Shown: in pieces, positions 34,750-43,474 of the stretch
Layout of the letters: each line of letters opens with the position of its first letter
Position numbering within the stretch: the stretch's first letter is position 1
Source of the DNA: Spirochaetaceae bacterium
GTDB lineage: Bacteria; Spirochaetota; Spirochaetia; DSM-2461
Assembly (NCBI GenBank): GCA_029210985.1
Contig: JARGFR010000002.1
Coordinates: 1 to 56,424, forward strand
Direction: 5' to 3'
Length of the DNA stretch: 56,424 bases
The notes under the pieces: model-generated
Told to the model about the DNA's origin: nothing
Database searches by the model: none
The model's input: only the letters and a program-made list of their open reading frames with translations
Translations under genes and position numbers: made by a program

Positions 34750-34809
34750 GCGTCCCCGGCAGGAGAGAAGACCATAAAGCGGTTTGTATACCTTGGTCGC
34801 CGGGGACGC
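34750..34809. terminator. Stable branched stem-loop between mgtE and the DNA glycosylase gene
   Basis: Perfect 11-base arms GCGTCCCCGGC (34750-34760) and GCCGGGGACGC (34799-34809). Inside, GACCA and TGGTC form a further 5-pair stem on the minus-strand reading. On the minus strand it is followed by TTTAATTTT, which suits a terminator after mgtE. The 38-base loop is long for a plain terminator, so a structured RNA is possible. Confidence 0.6.
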
Positions 34810-34863
34810 CCTGGTGCAATTTTAGTTCATGTACAGCCCAATTTTCCATAGAAAACGAGGAAT

Positions 34864-36210
34864 TCAAATCAACAGTACCCGGGCGACTTCAAAATAGACC
34901 GTCAGCCCGGTCACGTCGATCAGCGTGGACATGAGCGGGCCGGCCGCCACGGCCGGATCACCGCCGAATTTATCGATAAAAAAGGGAACCAGACAGCCCA
35001 GCAGAGTCGCGAAAAGAACGACCGTGCTGAGAGATACGGCCACGGTGACGGCTTCCAAAGTGCCGACTCCGGGTGGGAGCAGGATACTTCGCAGAAAAAT
35101 GATGATGCCTGTGGCGATGCCGATGGCCAGACCCGTACCCAATTCTTTCAGAAATGCCCGGCCAATCAAGCGGAAGTGGAGATGTCCGGTGGCCAAACCG
35201 CGTATCATCAGAGTGGAGGACTGTGTTCCCGAGTTGCCCCCGGTCTGGGTGATGACGGGTATGAAGAGAGCCAGGAAGGCAAAACGTGTTATCAGAGTCT
35301 CGTATCCGGCGAGCACATTCGTTGTGATGGTTCCTGTCAGCAGCAGGATGACCAGCCAGGGAAGTCGTCTCCAGATGAGCCGTGGAACGGAAGACTCCAG
35401 GTAATCTTCAGCCTCACCGCCGATGGCGCTCATTCGGTAGACATCTTCACTCTGTTCTTCCCGGATGACGTCGATCATGTCGTCGAAGGTGACGATACCC
35501 AACAGGCGGTTCCACCTGTCTACAACAGGCAGGGCTATCAGGTCATGATCTTCCAACACTTTGGCCGTTTCTTCCTGATCGGTATCATCTCGGACGCTCA
35601 CCACGTTACGCTCCATGATGTCGACGATTCGTCTGTTGTCCGGGGCGAACAGAATCTGCCTCAAGGAGACAACACCGCTCAACCTCTGCAGCTTGTCCAC
35701 AACGTAAACGTAGTAGATGGTTTCCAGTTCCTCGGGTGCCCGACGAAGGAAGGCCAGGGCCTGTGCGTTTGTCAGATCTTCTCTGATGGCCGCATAGCGG
35801 GTGGTCATCAAACCGGCGGCATCATCGTCATCGAAACGCAGCAGGAACTCGGCTTCCCTTCGGGCCTCGCCGCTCAAGTGGCCCAATACCTCGGAACGCA
35901 CCTCAGGGGAGACCGTCTGGATCAGGTCCACCAGGTCATCCGGGTCCATCACCTCTAGGAGGTCCCGGGTGGCCTCTTCCGACAATGCCGTCACCAATTC
36001 CTGCTGATCGGCGGTCGGAAGCTCGGAAATGAGTTCTCCGCGCTTGTCTTGATCCAATGCCAGAAAAATCTTCAGCGCCTCATCCGCATTCAGTTCGTAC
36101 CAGCCGTCGGACAACTCGGCCACGGTCATGTCGGAGAGAATCTGCTGCAGAGAATCGTCGTTCAGTTCCAAGAGACGTCTGAGGGAATCCCTCGTATCAC
36201 CGGCCGCCAT
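34864..36210 (-). CDS. mgtE: Magnesium transporter MgtE
   Basis: 448 residues with the full MgtE layout. N-terminal acidic helical domain (about 1-130, ELISELPTADQQELVTALSE), two CBS domains (about 135-255, VVSLRQILFAPDNRRIVDIM and LIALPVVDRWNRLLGIVTFD), connecting helix, and a five-helix pore domain (about 280-448) with GGNSGTQSSTLMIRGLA. It imports Mg2+ through the inner membrane, and the N/CBS domains close the channel when internal Mg2+ is high. GGGAGG six bases upstream supports the ATG. It overlaps the end of murB by 14 bases, so the two are one transcript. Confidence 0.96.
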   Translation of the reverse strand: MAAGDTRDSLRRLLELNDDSLQQILSDMTVAELSDGWYELNADEALKIFLALDQDKRGELISELPTADQQELVTALSEEATRDLLEVMDPDDLVDLIQTVSPEVRSEVLGHLSGEARREAEFLLRFDDDDAAGLMTTRYAAIREDLTNAQALAFLRRAPEELETIYYVYVVDKLQRLSGVVSLRQILFAPDNRRIVDIMERNVVSVRDDTDQEETAKVLEDHDLIALPVVDRWNRLLGIVTFDDMIDVIREEQSEDVYRMSAIGGEAEDYLESSVPRLIWRRLPWLVILLLTGTITTNVLAGYETLITRFAFLALFIPVITQTGGNSGTQSSTLMIRGLATGHLHFRLIGRAFLKELGTGLAIGIATGIIIFLRSILLPPGVGTLEAVTVAVSLSTVVLFATLLGCLVPFFIDKFGGDPAVAAGPLMSTLIDVTGLTVYFEVARVLLI

Positions 36211-37141
36211 CGTCTGCCTCCCAATCGCCTACGGCGAGGACTTCCTTCTCCATATGGAATCCGGTGGACCGCTCAACTTCCCGGGCCACTTCCTCCATCA
36301 GGGCCAGTATATCCCGAGCTTTGGCCCCTCGGTCGTTGATGAGTATGTTCCCGTGCCAATTTGACACTGCCGCACCGCCGCTGCGGCGGCCCTTGAGCCC
36401 GCAGCTGTCGATCAACACACCTGAGGGGGATCCGAAGTCCCGGTTGTTCTTGAAGGCACTCCCGGCACAGGGGGCCCGATAATGTCCCTTTTTTTCTCTG
36501 TCGTCCCGTCGTTCTTTCATCGCAGCGCGCAAAGACGCCGAGTCTCGGGATTCGATCCTGAATGCCGCCCGGAGAATAACCAGACTTCCTGATTGGAAGG
36601 GTGAGATTTTATAATCCCAGTCTTCTTTTTTCATGGGGATTCGCTCCACCTTGCCGTCAAAGTTCATCACTTCAACCCATGAGAGAATGTCGGCGATTTC
36701 TCCACCATAGCATCGGGCGTTCATCCAAACCGCACCGCCCACCGACCCGGGCATTCCGTAGAAGTAGTCCAGTCCGGCGTAACCTTGGGTACCCGACTCC
36801 CAAGCGACGTCGGATACCTCCAATCCCGCTCCGGACACCAACAGATCGCCTTCGAGACGATATTCGCTGAATCGGTGCATATCGATGACGACTCCGCGAA
36901 TGCCTTCATCCGCCACCAGTAAATTCGAGCCGTCGCCAAGGACGAAAACGGGGACATCCGCCGAGCGGGCGGAAGTGAGCAGGCGTCTCAAATCCTCTTC
37001 TCCTTTCGGTATGGCGAAATAGTCCGCCGGGCCTCCGACTCGGAATGTGGTATGGCGCCACATCGGCTCTGAGGTGAGCATTTGCCCCTGAATATTGAAT
37101 ATGTCCGACGATTCGGGTAGTTTCTTGTGCACGAAGAACAT
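36197..37141 (-). CDS. murB: UDP-N-acetylenolpyruvoylglucosamine reductase MurB
   Basis: 314 residues from ATG 37139-37141; a later ATG (37079-37081) with AGGGG just upstream is an alternative and would remove 20 residues. MurB reduces UDP-GlcNAc-enolpyruvate to UDP-MurNAc with NADPH and FAD. FAD-binding HTTFRVGGPADYF and LGDGSNLLVADEGIRGVVI are present. GSAFKNN carries the catalytic Ser, and SGVLIDSCGLKG with the C-terminal GFHMEKEV fits the type II enzyme. Divergent from cysS with only 40 bases between chosen starts; a GCGGCG-ACG-CGCCGC hairpin (37152-37166) lies there. Upstream of mgtE in the same direction. Confidence 0.95.
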   Translation of the reverse strand: MFFVHKKLPESSDIFNIQGQMLTSEPMWRHTTFRVGGPADYFAIPKGEEDLRRLLTSARSADVPVFVLGDGSNLLVADEGIRGVVIDMHRFSEYRLEGDLLVSGAGLEVSDVAWESGTQGYAGLDYFYGMPGSVGGAVWMNARCYGGEIADILSWVEVMNFDGKVERIPMKKEDWDYKISPFQSGSLVILRAAFRIESRDSASLRAAMKERRDDREKKGHYRAPCAGSAFKNNRDFGSPSGVLIDSCGLKGRRSGGAAVSNWHGNILINDRGAKARDILALMEEVAREVERSTGFHMEKEVLAVGDWEADDGGR

Positions 37142-37181
37142 CTTATTCTGCGCGGCGACGCGCCGCAACCGGAGCGCCGAA

Positions 37182-38606
37182 TTGAAACCCCTACGATTAT
37201 ATAATTCCGACGGACGGGAGATGCAGCCGTTTACACCTCTCAAGGAAGGGATGGTTGGTCTGTACTGCTGCGGTCCCACGGTTTACAACTACGCTCATAT
37301 CGGCAATCTTCGGGCCTACACCCATTGGGACATTCTCAGACGTACCTTGGAACGTTTCGGTTATGCGGTGAATCATGTCATGAACATCACGGATGTCGGT
37401 CACCTCACCGATGACGGGGATGAGGGTGAAGACAAAATGATTAAAGGTGCCCGGGAGCGGGGCATGACCGTTTGGGAAATCGCCCAGTTTTTCACTGACG
37501 CCTTTTTCCGCGACATCAGTCGTTTGAACATTAAGGAGCCGACGGTGAGCTGCAAAGCCACCGAACATATCGCCGACATGATTGGATTGGTGGAGCGTCT
37601 TGAAAAAAACGGCTTCTCCTACCTCAGCGGTGGAAACCTCTACTTCGATTCGACGAAATTGGCCGATTACGGGCGTTTGGCTTTACTGGACCGTCAGGAA
37701 CTTCAGCACGGCGCCAGGGTGGAGGTGGACGAAAACAAGAAGCATCCTCTGGACTTTGTTCTTTGGTTCACCCGGAGCAAATTTCAAAATCAGGCTATGA
37801 CATGGGATTCACCATGGGGCCGGGGATATCCCGGCTGGCATCTTGAGTGTTCGGCCATGAGTTCCAAGTACCTGGGAGAACATTTCGACATCCATACCGG
37901 AGGGGTCGATCACATCCCTGTTCACCACACCAATGAAATCGCTCAAAGCGAGGGTGCTTTCGGCCATAAATGGGTGAATTACTGGGTACATAATGAATTT
38001 CTCATCATGAAAAGCGGAAAGATGTCCAAGAGCAAGGGTGGTTTCCTCACTCTCCAGAGTCTGGTTGACGACGGGTACGATCCGCTGGATTACCGTTATT
38101 TCCTTCTCGGGGGGCATTATCGGTCCCAGTTGATCTTCAGTGTCGAATCCCTGGATGCGGCGCGTTCGGCCCGCAAATCGCTCATGGGCCGGCTGACGGC
38201 TTTCCGTCGGGACGTGGGAGACACCCCGATCCCGCAATCCTCCGATCTTGGGGACAGTGTCCGTGCGAGGCTGGATGCCTTTAACGAGGCCCTGGGAGAG
38301 GATCTGAATACACCCCGGGCTCTTGCCGAAGTCTGGGGGTTGGTGAAGGACGATGCACTGCCTCCTGCCGAACGTCTGGCGGCGCTCCTGGATATGGACG
38401 GTGTTCTCGGGCTGAAACTGGACGAAGCCGGTCAGGAGGATGCCGCAGGTTCGGTTGATGAAGAGCTTGCCGATCTCCTCAGACGGCGAGACGAGGCCAG
38501 GAATGCAAAGGATTGGGCGGCGGCCGATGAGATTCGCGACGAATTGGCATCCCTGGGATGGAAGGTGGTGGATACACCCGACGGCCCGAGACTGGAGAAG
38601 GCGTAA
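37182..38606 (+). CDS. cysS: Cysteinyl-tRNA synthetase
   Basis: 474 residues from a TTG at 37182, preceded seven bases upstream by GGAG; earlier in-frame starts overlap murB and add sequence unlike the family. Class I signatures are YAHIGN (HIGH box) near residue 38 and KMSKSKG near 288. The zinc ligands are in CCGPTVY, HLECSAM and [10 protein letters not shown]. The C-terminal helical domain ends [20 protein letters not shown], typical for CysS. It charges tRNA-Cys. The next gene, an ECF sigma factor, begins 72 bases downstream. Confidence 0.96.
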   Translation: MKPLRLYNSDGREMQPFTPLKEGMVGLYCCGPTVYNYAHIGNLRAYTHWDILRRTLERFGYAVNHVMNITDVGHLTDDGDEGEDKMIKGARERGMTVWEIAQFFTDAFFRDISRLNIKEPTVSCKATEHIADMIGLVERLEKNGFSYLSGGNLYFDSTKLADYGRLALLDRQELQHGARVEVDENKKHPLDFVLWFTRSKFQNQAMTWDSPWGRGYPGWHLECSAMSSKYLGEHFDIHTGGVDHIPVHHTNEIAQSEGAFGHKWVNYWVHNEFLIMKSGKMSKSKGGFLTLQSLVDDGYDPLDYRYFLLGGHYRSQLIFSVESLDAARSARKSLMGRLTAFRRDVGDTPIPQSSDLGDSVRARLDAFNEALGEDLNTPRALAEVWGLVKDDALPPAERLAALLDMDGVLGLKLDEAGQEDAAGSVDEELADLLRRRDEARNAKDWAAADEIRDELASLGWKVVDTPDGPRLEKA

Positions 38607-38678
38607 GAAGGATGACCGGAATGTTTTTTTCAGACAATGGCACGATACCGGTAACATCTGCGCTCGACGATTGTTATC

Positions 38679-39209
38679 ATGGGTGACAGGGACTTTCGGG
38701 ACGAAGCTTTCAAAGAACTGTTTGAGGGCTTTCACGACGACTTGTTGCGCGTCGCATGGCGAATTACCGGTCGGCAGGAAGTGGCCGAGGAATTGTGCCA
38801 GGAAGCCTTTCTCAGGTACTACGAGCGCCGAGATAAGTTGCCCGTCGGGGACGAGGCCCGATATTGGCTCATTCGAGTGGTCAAGAATCTGGCCTTCAAT
38901 CACGAGAAACGGCAGGGCCGGGAGCGTGAGGCCTACAGGACTTTTGCCCTTCAGCCCCGGAATGTTTCAGGGAACGAAGGGGAACGCAGCATCCTGGCCG
39001 AGGAATCCCGTGAGTCTGTTCGAAAGGCCTTACTCGCGGTGCCGTACAAGTTGAGGGTTGCTCTGATTTTGAAAGAATATTCCGGATATCCATATGTCGA
39101 CATCGCGAGAATCTTGAGAATATCCGAGGGAAATGTGAAAATTCGAGTCTTTCGGGCTCGTCAGCACCTCGCAAAAATTTTGCACAAGGGAGATCTCCAT
39201 GTGCCCTGA
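38679..39209 (+). CDS. ECF-type RNA polymerase sigma factor
   Basis: 176 residues with region 2 (about 14-75, AEELCQEAFLRYYERRDKL and YWLIRVVKNLAFNHEKR) and region 4 (about 118-168, KEYSGYPYVDIARILRISEG then VKIRVFRARQHLAKIL); no region 3, as in ECF sigmas. It would direct RNA polymerase to stress-type promoters, probably including its own. No Shine-Dalgarno precedes the ATG. It overlaps the downstream zinc-finger anti-sigma gene by 11 bases; the pair leads a four-gene operon ending with a transglutaminase-fold protein. The inducing signal is not evident. Confidence 0.93.
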   Translation: MGDRDFRDEAFKELFEGFHDDLLRVAWRITGRQEVAEELCQEAFLRYYERRDKLPVGDEARYWLIRVVKNLAFNHEKRQGREREAYRTFALQPRNVSGNEGERSILAEESRESVRKALLAVPYKLRVALILKEYSGYPYVDIARILRISEGNVKIRVFRARQHLAKILHKGDLHVP

Positions 39210-39747
39210 TTCAGCCACACTATCCGCTTTTTTCGATTCAGAACTCTCAGAGCCGCTTCGGATTGATATCGAAACTCATATTGACAGCTGTCCGGCTTGC
39301 CGAGCGACCCTGACGCTGTTTGAACAGCAGCGCGATATGCTGCTGGACATTGAACTGCCGATATCCTCCGAAACCCGCAGTCTGGATAAATTCTGGGAGT
39401 ATGTGGGCCACTCCAGGGTGGGCCGCATCCATGGCCCGCGACGAATATCTGTCCCTCTACCCCTGGCTGCAGCGGCCGTATTGGCCTTCATCGTCGTCTC
39501 ACTGCTGAATTTTCTGCCGTTGGGACAAAAGAAAATGCCTGAGTTCGTGGTTCTCGATTCCAGGCCTCAGCCGACAGTGGTTTCTCTCACCATCACACCG
39601 GGAGAGTTGGATGAGTTTATCGCCGCACTGGAAGGGAGGCCGTCGACGGACGGAGATGCCATTCAGGTTCTGCCTGCGGACTGGCAGGTCGGGCGGTTTG
39701 GCGAACCTGAGATATTGCGCCCCGCAAGCTTAGAGGGAGCACCTTGA
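39199..39747 (+). CDS. Zinc-finger anti-sigma factor, membrane-anchored
   Basis: 182 residues. The N-terminal ZAS domain has HIDSCPACR (H-x3-C-x2-C) near residue 27 and CPDS at the very start. A single membrane helix (about 88-108, LAAAAVLAFIVVSLLNFLPL) precedes a ~70-residue extracytoplasmic tail. This layout holds the upstream sigma factor inactive at the membrane until a signal outside triggers proteolysis or a structural change. AAGGGAG precedes the ATG. Coupled to both neighbours by short overlaps. Confidence 0.88.
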   Translation: MCPDSATLSAFFDSELSEPLRIDIETHIDSCPACRATLTLFEQQRDMLLDIELPISSETRSLDKFWEYVGHSRVGRIHGPRRISVPLPLAAAAVLAFIVVSLLNFLPLGQKKMPEFVVLDSRPQPTVVSLTITPGELDEFIAALEGRPSTDGDAIQVLPADWQVGRFGEPEILRPASLEGAP

Positions 39748-40313
39748 GTCCGACACTTCCGATGCGCCGACTGCTTTTTTTATCACTCATCCTCATCACT
39801 GCACTGACCCTTTCTCTGAGTGCACAGGATTCTCAAGAAGAATCGGCCGTCAGCGCAAAACGCCTCCTGGAAGACGCCCTGCTTATCATCGTCGACATCT
39901 CAGTGAACAATCCCGCAAAAAATACTGAACTCTGGAACAATACCGTGGAGAAAATTACCATCCCCGGCCGGGCGGTCAGCCTGACCCTCGAAGGAGAAGG
40001 TGCGCGTCTGAAAGTGATGCTCACACCTTATCCTGCGGATGATGATACGCTTTTTCTGGTGGCAAAAAGCGAAACCTGGGAGGGAGAGGAATACTCCAGC
40101 GCCCTTTCTTCCATCCCCATAGCGTACAGGGATGAAGTATATTACTATCCCTTGGGGCGAGCTGAGGAATCCCAAGACGAATCGATGGTGGAAGTACGTA
40201 TGTCCATCAATATCGTACCGTACCTCGAGACCCTGGATGAGGACGATCGAACCGCCCTGGAATCGGTCATTGATTCATCCGCTCAATTCAATCTTTCCGG
40301 AGAGGACAACTGA
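39744..40313 (+). CDS. Secreted protein of unknown function in the sigma-factor operon
   Basis: 189 residues from a TTG at 39744 (GAGGGAG 4 bases upstream, overlapping the anti-sigma stop); ATG 39762 is an alternative. Signal peptide to about residue 27 (LTLSLSAQ). The mature part is a compact beta-rich domain (VDISVNNPAKNTELWNN, AVSLTLEGEGARLKVML, VEVRMSINIVPYLETL). No known domain is recognised. Its place between a membrane anti-sigma factor and an extracytoplasmic transglutaminase-like protein suggests an envelope stress role, perhaps as signal input. Confidence 0.75.
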   Translation: MSPTLPMRRLLFLSLILITALTLSLSAQDSQEESAVSAKRLLEDALLIIVDISVNNPAKNTELWNNTVEKITIPGRAVSLTLEGEGARLKVMLTPYPADDDTLFLVAKSETWEGEEYSSALSSIPIAYRDEVYYYPLGRAEESQDESMVEVRMSINIVPYLETLDEDDRTALESVIDSSAQFNLSGEDN

Positions 40314-40317
40314 TTCG

Positions 40318-41973
40318 GTGAGCAATTCAAAAAAATCTCTTTTTCGCTGGGCTCCGGCGGCGCTTTTTGGTGTTGCCGTTGTTGTCTTTCTCATATTGTT
40401 CATTCGATATCAAAGAAAACCGGAGATTCTGGAAATTGACCGGCTTGTCGCCGGACCGGGGGATCGTATTGAAATTGTCGGCCGGTATTTCGGGGACGGA
40501 CTGGACGGATCAAAACTCCAAGTCGGCTCGGGTACACTCACCTCCGCCGGGATAATTGAATGGACGGACAACCGTATCGTTGCCAGAGTTCCTCGAAACG
40601 ACGGGGCCGTCCTTGTTAAAGTGAAAACCGGGTCCGGAATGTCCAATGGTGTCATCCTGGCGGATGAATCCCGTTTTCCAAGCGTGGACTACGGCCCCTG
40701 GCTGCCCGGGGCGCCATTTATCGAGTACGCCGAACCGCCGGCGGGGAGCGCCGGTACGCTGGTGACCCTTCACGGAAAAGGTTTCGGTGACAAGAGGGGA
40801 GGAGGGCAGATATGGGTAAACCATACCGACGCTTCCGCTCTGCTGGGAACGGAAGAACCTGATCTGGCCCGTTATATCGAAGCCGAATTCATCAATCTCT
40901 GGTCCGATGAAACGGTGAGTTTCTGGATCCCTCAAGGCGCCTCGTCAGGCAATATTTACCTGAAGAAGGGCGGAGCCTTCAGCAATCCTGTTTCGATGGA
41001 CATCAGATCCGCCGCGGGAACGGTTCAAGCCGGAACTGATATACAGTGGTCCCTTCGACAGGAACTAAGTGTGGATCGAATCGGAGCATTTCCGGGGAAC
41101 TCCCTCTATGTGTATCTGCCGGCGCCCCAAAGCGGACCCGGGCAAAAAAACTCGGCTGTGATGGAACCTGTCGACTCTTCCGGATATGTCAAGATGCGTA
41201 ACGAGGGACACCTCTCCCTATACAGACTCGATGAACTTGCACCGGGTGAGCGGCGCCTCATATCAAGACAAATCGTGGTAACAACATATCCGGTGCGATA
41301 CCGGGTCAGCCCCGGGGAGCTGGTCCCCTACGATCCGCGTCATCCGGAAATTGCCGCCTCCCTGGGCGGCGATGATAGAATCAATCCGGATCTGGTAGCC
41401 GGGAGCGCCGCCAGAGTAGCGGGCGGTGCAAGGGACGACTGGACGAAGAGCCGGGCTGTGTATGACGCCGTAATGAACTGGCTGGACTGGCAGGAAGACT
41501 TGTCTTTTGAATCCATCGAGGATGTTCTTGCCGCAAGTGCGGCCGACAGTGCCGGTTATGCCTATCTTTTCTGCTCACTGGCGCGAGCGGTTGATGTTCC
41601 CGCACGTCCCGTCGGCGGCATTGTCGTGACATCTGATCGGAAGACTCAAGAATGGTGGTGGGCGGAAATCTGGATACAGGGCCTGGGCTGGGTACCTGTG
41701 GATCCGGCGGCGGGGGACGGAGCGGGAAATTTCTCGACTGATTTCCGCGATGAGGATTCAGGCGATGCGTATTTCGGAGGATTGGACGGCCGTCATATCG
41801 CTTTTTCCCGGGGTCGTGCAGAATCCTCTCCTCTACAGCCCCATCCGGAACTCAGGATTCCCGACGATTTCTATTCCCTGCAGGATGTATGGGAAGAAGT
41901 TTCCGGCAATCTGGAAAGTTATGTCAGCAGGTGGAATGTTCCCAGGGTGACGGCGGTTTATCCATCCGATTGA
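40318..41973 (+). CDS. Membrane-anchored IPT/TIG protein with a degenerate transglutaminase-like domain
   Basis: 551 residues from GTG 40318, four bases after the previous stop. N-terminal membrane helix (about 12-32), two IPT/TIG-like modules (about 35-110 and 125-235), a beta-rich middle, and a transglutaminase-like core at about 370-480. Aligned by eye to the family, the core motif C-x-x-Y-A-x-L-F-x-x-L-x-R-A-x-G-(I/V)-P-A-R reads [20 protein letters not shown], so the catalytic Cys is Ser. The catalytic His of H-x-W-A-E is Trp (W-W-W-A-E). The Asp-Pro of GWVPVDPA remains. It is probably non-catalytic and used for binding. Last gene of the sigma operon; glyA follows with its own promoter. 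Confidence 0.8.
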   Translation: MSNSKKSLFRWAPAALFGVAVVVFLILFIRYQRKPEILEIDRLVAGPGDRIEIVGRYFGDGLDGSKLQVGSGTLTSAGIIEWTDNRIVARVPRNDGAVLVKVKTGSGMSNGVILADESRFPSVDYGPWLPGAPFIEYAEPPAGSAGTLVTLHGKGFGDKRGGGQIWVNHTDASALLGTEEPDLARYIEAEFINLWSDETVSFWIPQGASSGNIYLKKGGAFSNPVSMDIRSAAGTVQAGTDIQWSLRQELSVDRIGAFPGNSLYVYLPAPQSGPGQKNSAVMEPVDSSGYVKMRNEGHLSLYRLDELAPGERRLISRQIVVTTYPVRYRVSPGELVPYDPRHPEIAASLGGDDRINPDLVAGSAARVAGGARDDWTKSRAVYDAVMNWLDWQEDLSFESIEDVLAASAADSAGYAYLFCSLARAVDVPARPVGGIVVTSDRKTQEWWWAEIWIQGLGWVPVDPAAGDGAGNFSTDFRDEDSGDAYFGGLDGRHIAFSRGRAESSPLQPHPELRIPDDFYSLQDVWEEVSGNLESYVSRWNVPRVTAVYPSD

Positions 41974-41998
41974 TGTCGAAATGCAATGCCGACGGGCC

Positions 41999-42028
41999 TT
42001 GTCACCTCGGTTCCCTACGGGATATTCT
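41999..42028 (+). promoter_or_regulatory. Promoter of glyA
   Basis: TTGTCA (41999-42004), 18-base spacer, TATTCT (42023-42028), start near 42035. The spacer contains GTTCCCTACGG (42010-42020), also present in the promoter spacer before 43475. Confidence 0.6.
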
Positions 42029-42062
42029 GACTGCCCATAACGAACCGGAGGAACCTCCCGTC

Positions 42063-43382
42063 ATGATTGATAATCGCAGCATCGCAGAATTCGACCCGGA
42101 ACTCAGTTCCGCCGTCACCGACGAACTCTCCAGGCAGCGGGACCGACTCGAACTCATTGCCTCTGAGAACCTTGTCTCCAGAGCCGTACTCGAAGCGGCG
42201 GGATCGGTTCTGACAAACAAATATGCCGAGGGCTATCCCTCAAAGCGTTATTACGGCGGCTGCGAGTACGTCGATGTCGCCGAGGAACTGGCACTGAGCC
42301 GCGCCAAGGAACTCTTCGGAGCCGAGTACGCCAATGTCCAGCCTCATGCCGGCAGTCAGGCCAATATGGGGGCTTACAGAGCCGTCATGAAGACCGGCGA
42401 CACTCTGTTGGGAATGAACCTGGCCCATGGCGGGCATCTGACTCATGGTTCTCCGGTCAGTTTCTCAGGGAAAGACTATAACATCGTCAGTTACGGCGTT
42501 GATAAAGACAGCGAGACCATCGATTACGACGAACTGCGTCGCCTGGCCCTGGAGCACAAGCCTCGTGTCATCGTTGCCGGCGCGTCGGCTTATCCCCGTG
42601 TCCTGGATTTCCGAAAATTCCGGGATATTGCCGACGAAACCGGAGCGCTGCTTATCACCGACATGGCACACATTGCCGGCCTCGTGGCCGCGGGTGAACA
42701 TCCATCCCCCGTGCCTCTCTCCCACATCACCACAACCACCACCCATAAAACCCTCCGCGGACCCCGGGGCGGCATGATTCTGGCCGGTAAAGACTTTGAG
42801 AACGATATGGGCATCGTCGCGCCGAAATCCGGTCGAACGAAGAGAATCGGTGAAATTATCAACAGCGTTGTATTTCCCGGCATCCAGGGCGGACCTCTGA
42901 TGCACATCATCGCCGCCAAAGCCGTGGCGTTCAAAGAAGCCCTGGCGCCGGGATTCAAGGATTATCAGAAACGAGTCAAGGCGAATGCCCAGGCGCTGGC
43001 CTCGGCCCTGATTGACGGAGGCGTCCGACTGGTATCCGGCGGCACCGATAATCACCTGATGCTTCTCGATCTGGGTCCCTTGAGAATCACCGGTAAGGAC
43101 GCGGAAACCTGGCTGGATCTGGCCGGTATGACAGTGAATAAGAATGCCATTCCGTTCGATCCGAATCCGCCTCGGATCACCTCGGGTATCCGGGTCGGCA
43201 CTCCGGCCATCACCACACGGGGCCTGGAAGCAGAACATATGATTGAAGTGGCCGGCTACATGATCGAGGCCATGAAATCCGGCGGAGATGAGAAAACCTT
43301 GGCGTCGATTGCAGCGAAAGTGAAGGTTTTATGCGATCGATTCCCTGTTTATTCCGGTCTCCAAGAGCAATATGGCGCTTAG
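42063..43382 (+). CDS. glyA: Serine hydroxymethyltransferase
   Basis: 439 residues from ATG 42063. It interconverts serine and glycine with tetrahydrofolate, feeding one-carbon metabolism. Strong family signs: [40 protein letters not shown], the PLP lysine in [15 protein letters not shown], and [12 protein letters not shown]. It is somewhat longer than the usual ~415-420, partly from an insert near 265-285 ([20 protein letters not shown]). The GGAGG site lies 11 bases from the ATG and can pair with CTCC just downstream (GGAG-GAAC-CTCC), which might dampen translation. No glycine riboswitch is seen in the 89-base gap upstream. Confidence 0.96.
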   Translation: MIDNRSIAEFDPELSSAVTDELSRQRDRLELIASENLVSRAVLEAAGSVLTNKYAEGYPSKRYYGGCEYVDVAEELALSRAKELFGAEYANVQPHAGSQANMGAYRAVMKTGDTLLGMNLAHGGHLTHGSPVSFSGKDYNIVSYGVDKDSETIDYDELRRLALEHKPRVIVAGASAYPRVLDFRKFRDIADETGALLITDMAHIAGLVAAGEHPSPVPLSHITTTTTHKTLRGPRGGMILAGKDFENDMGIVAPKSGRTKRIGEIINSVVFPGIQGGPLMHIIAAKAVAFKEALAPGFKDYQKRVKANAQALASALIDGGVRLVSGGTDNHLMLLDLGPLRITGKDAETWLDLAGMTVNKNAIPFDPNPPRITSGIRVGTPAITTRGLEAEHMIEVAGYMIEAMKSGGDEKTLASIAAKVKVLCDRFPVYSGLQEQYGA

Positions 43383-43406
43383 GTTTACCCGGGAAAGCCT
43401 ATTCGC

Positions 43407-43436
43407 TTGACGGTCGTTCCCTACGGTCCTTAGAAT
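43407..43436 (+). promoter_or_regulatory. Promoter of the cyclic-nucleotide-binding protein gene
   Basis: TTGACG (43407-43412), 18-base spacer, TAGAAT (43431-43436). The spacer contains GTTCCCTACGG (43416-43426), shared with the glyA promoter. Shine-Dalgarno GGAG lies at 43466-43469. Confidence 0.7.
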
Positions 43437-43474
43437 AAGGACATCTTTGAGCACGGATCCTTAATGGAGTCGGT

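Noticed and set aside
37809-38903. A 364-codon open frame antisense to cysS and the sigma-factor gene
   Set aside because: Crosses two genuine genes on the plus strand and has no family features.
41974-42062. Glycine riboswitch upstream of glyA
   Set aside because: Only 89 bases, filled by a promoter and a small hairpin at the ribosome-binding site; no conserved aptamer features.
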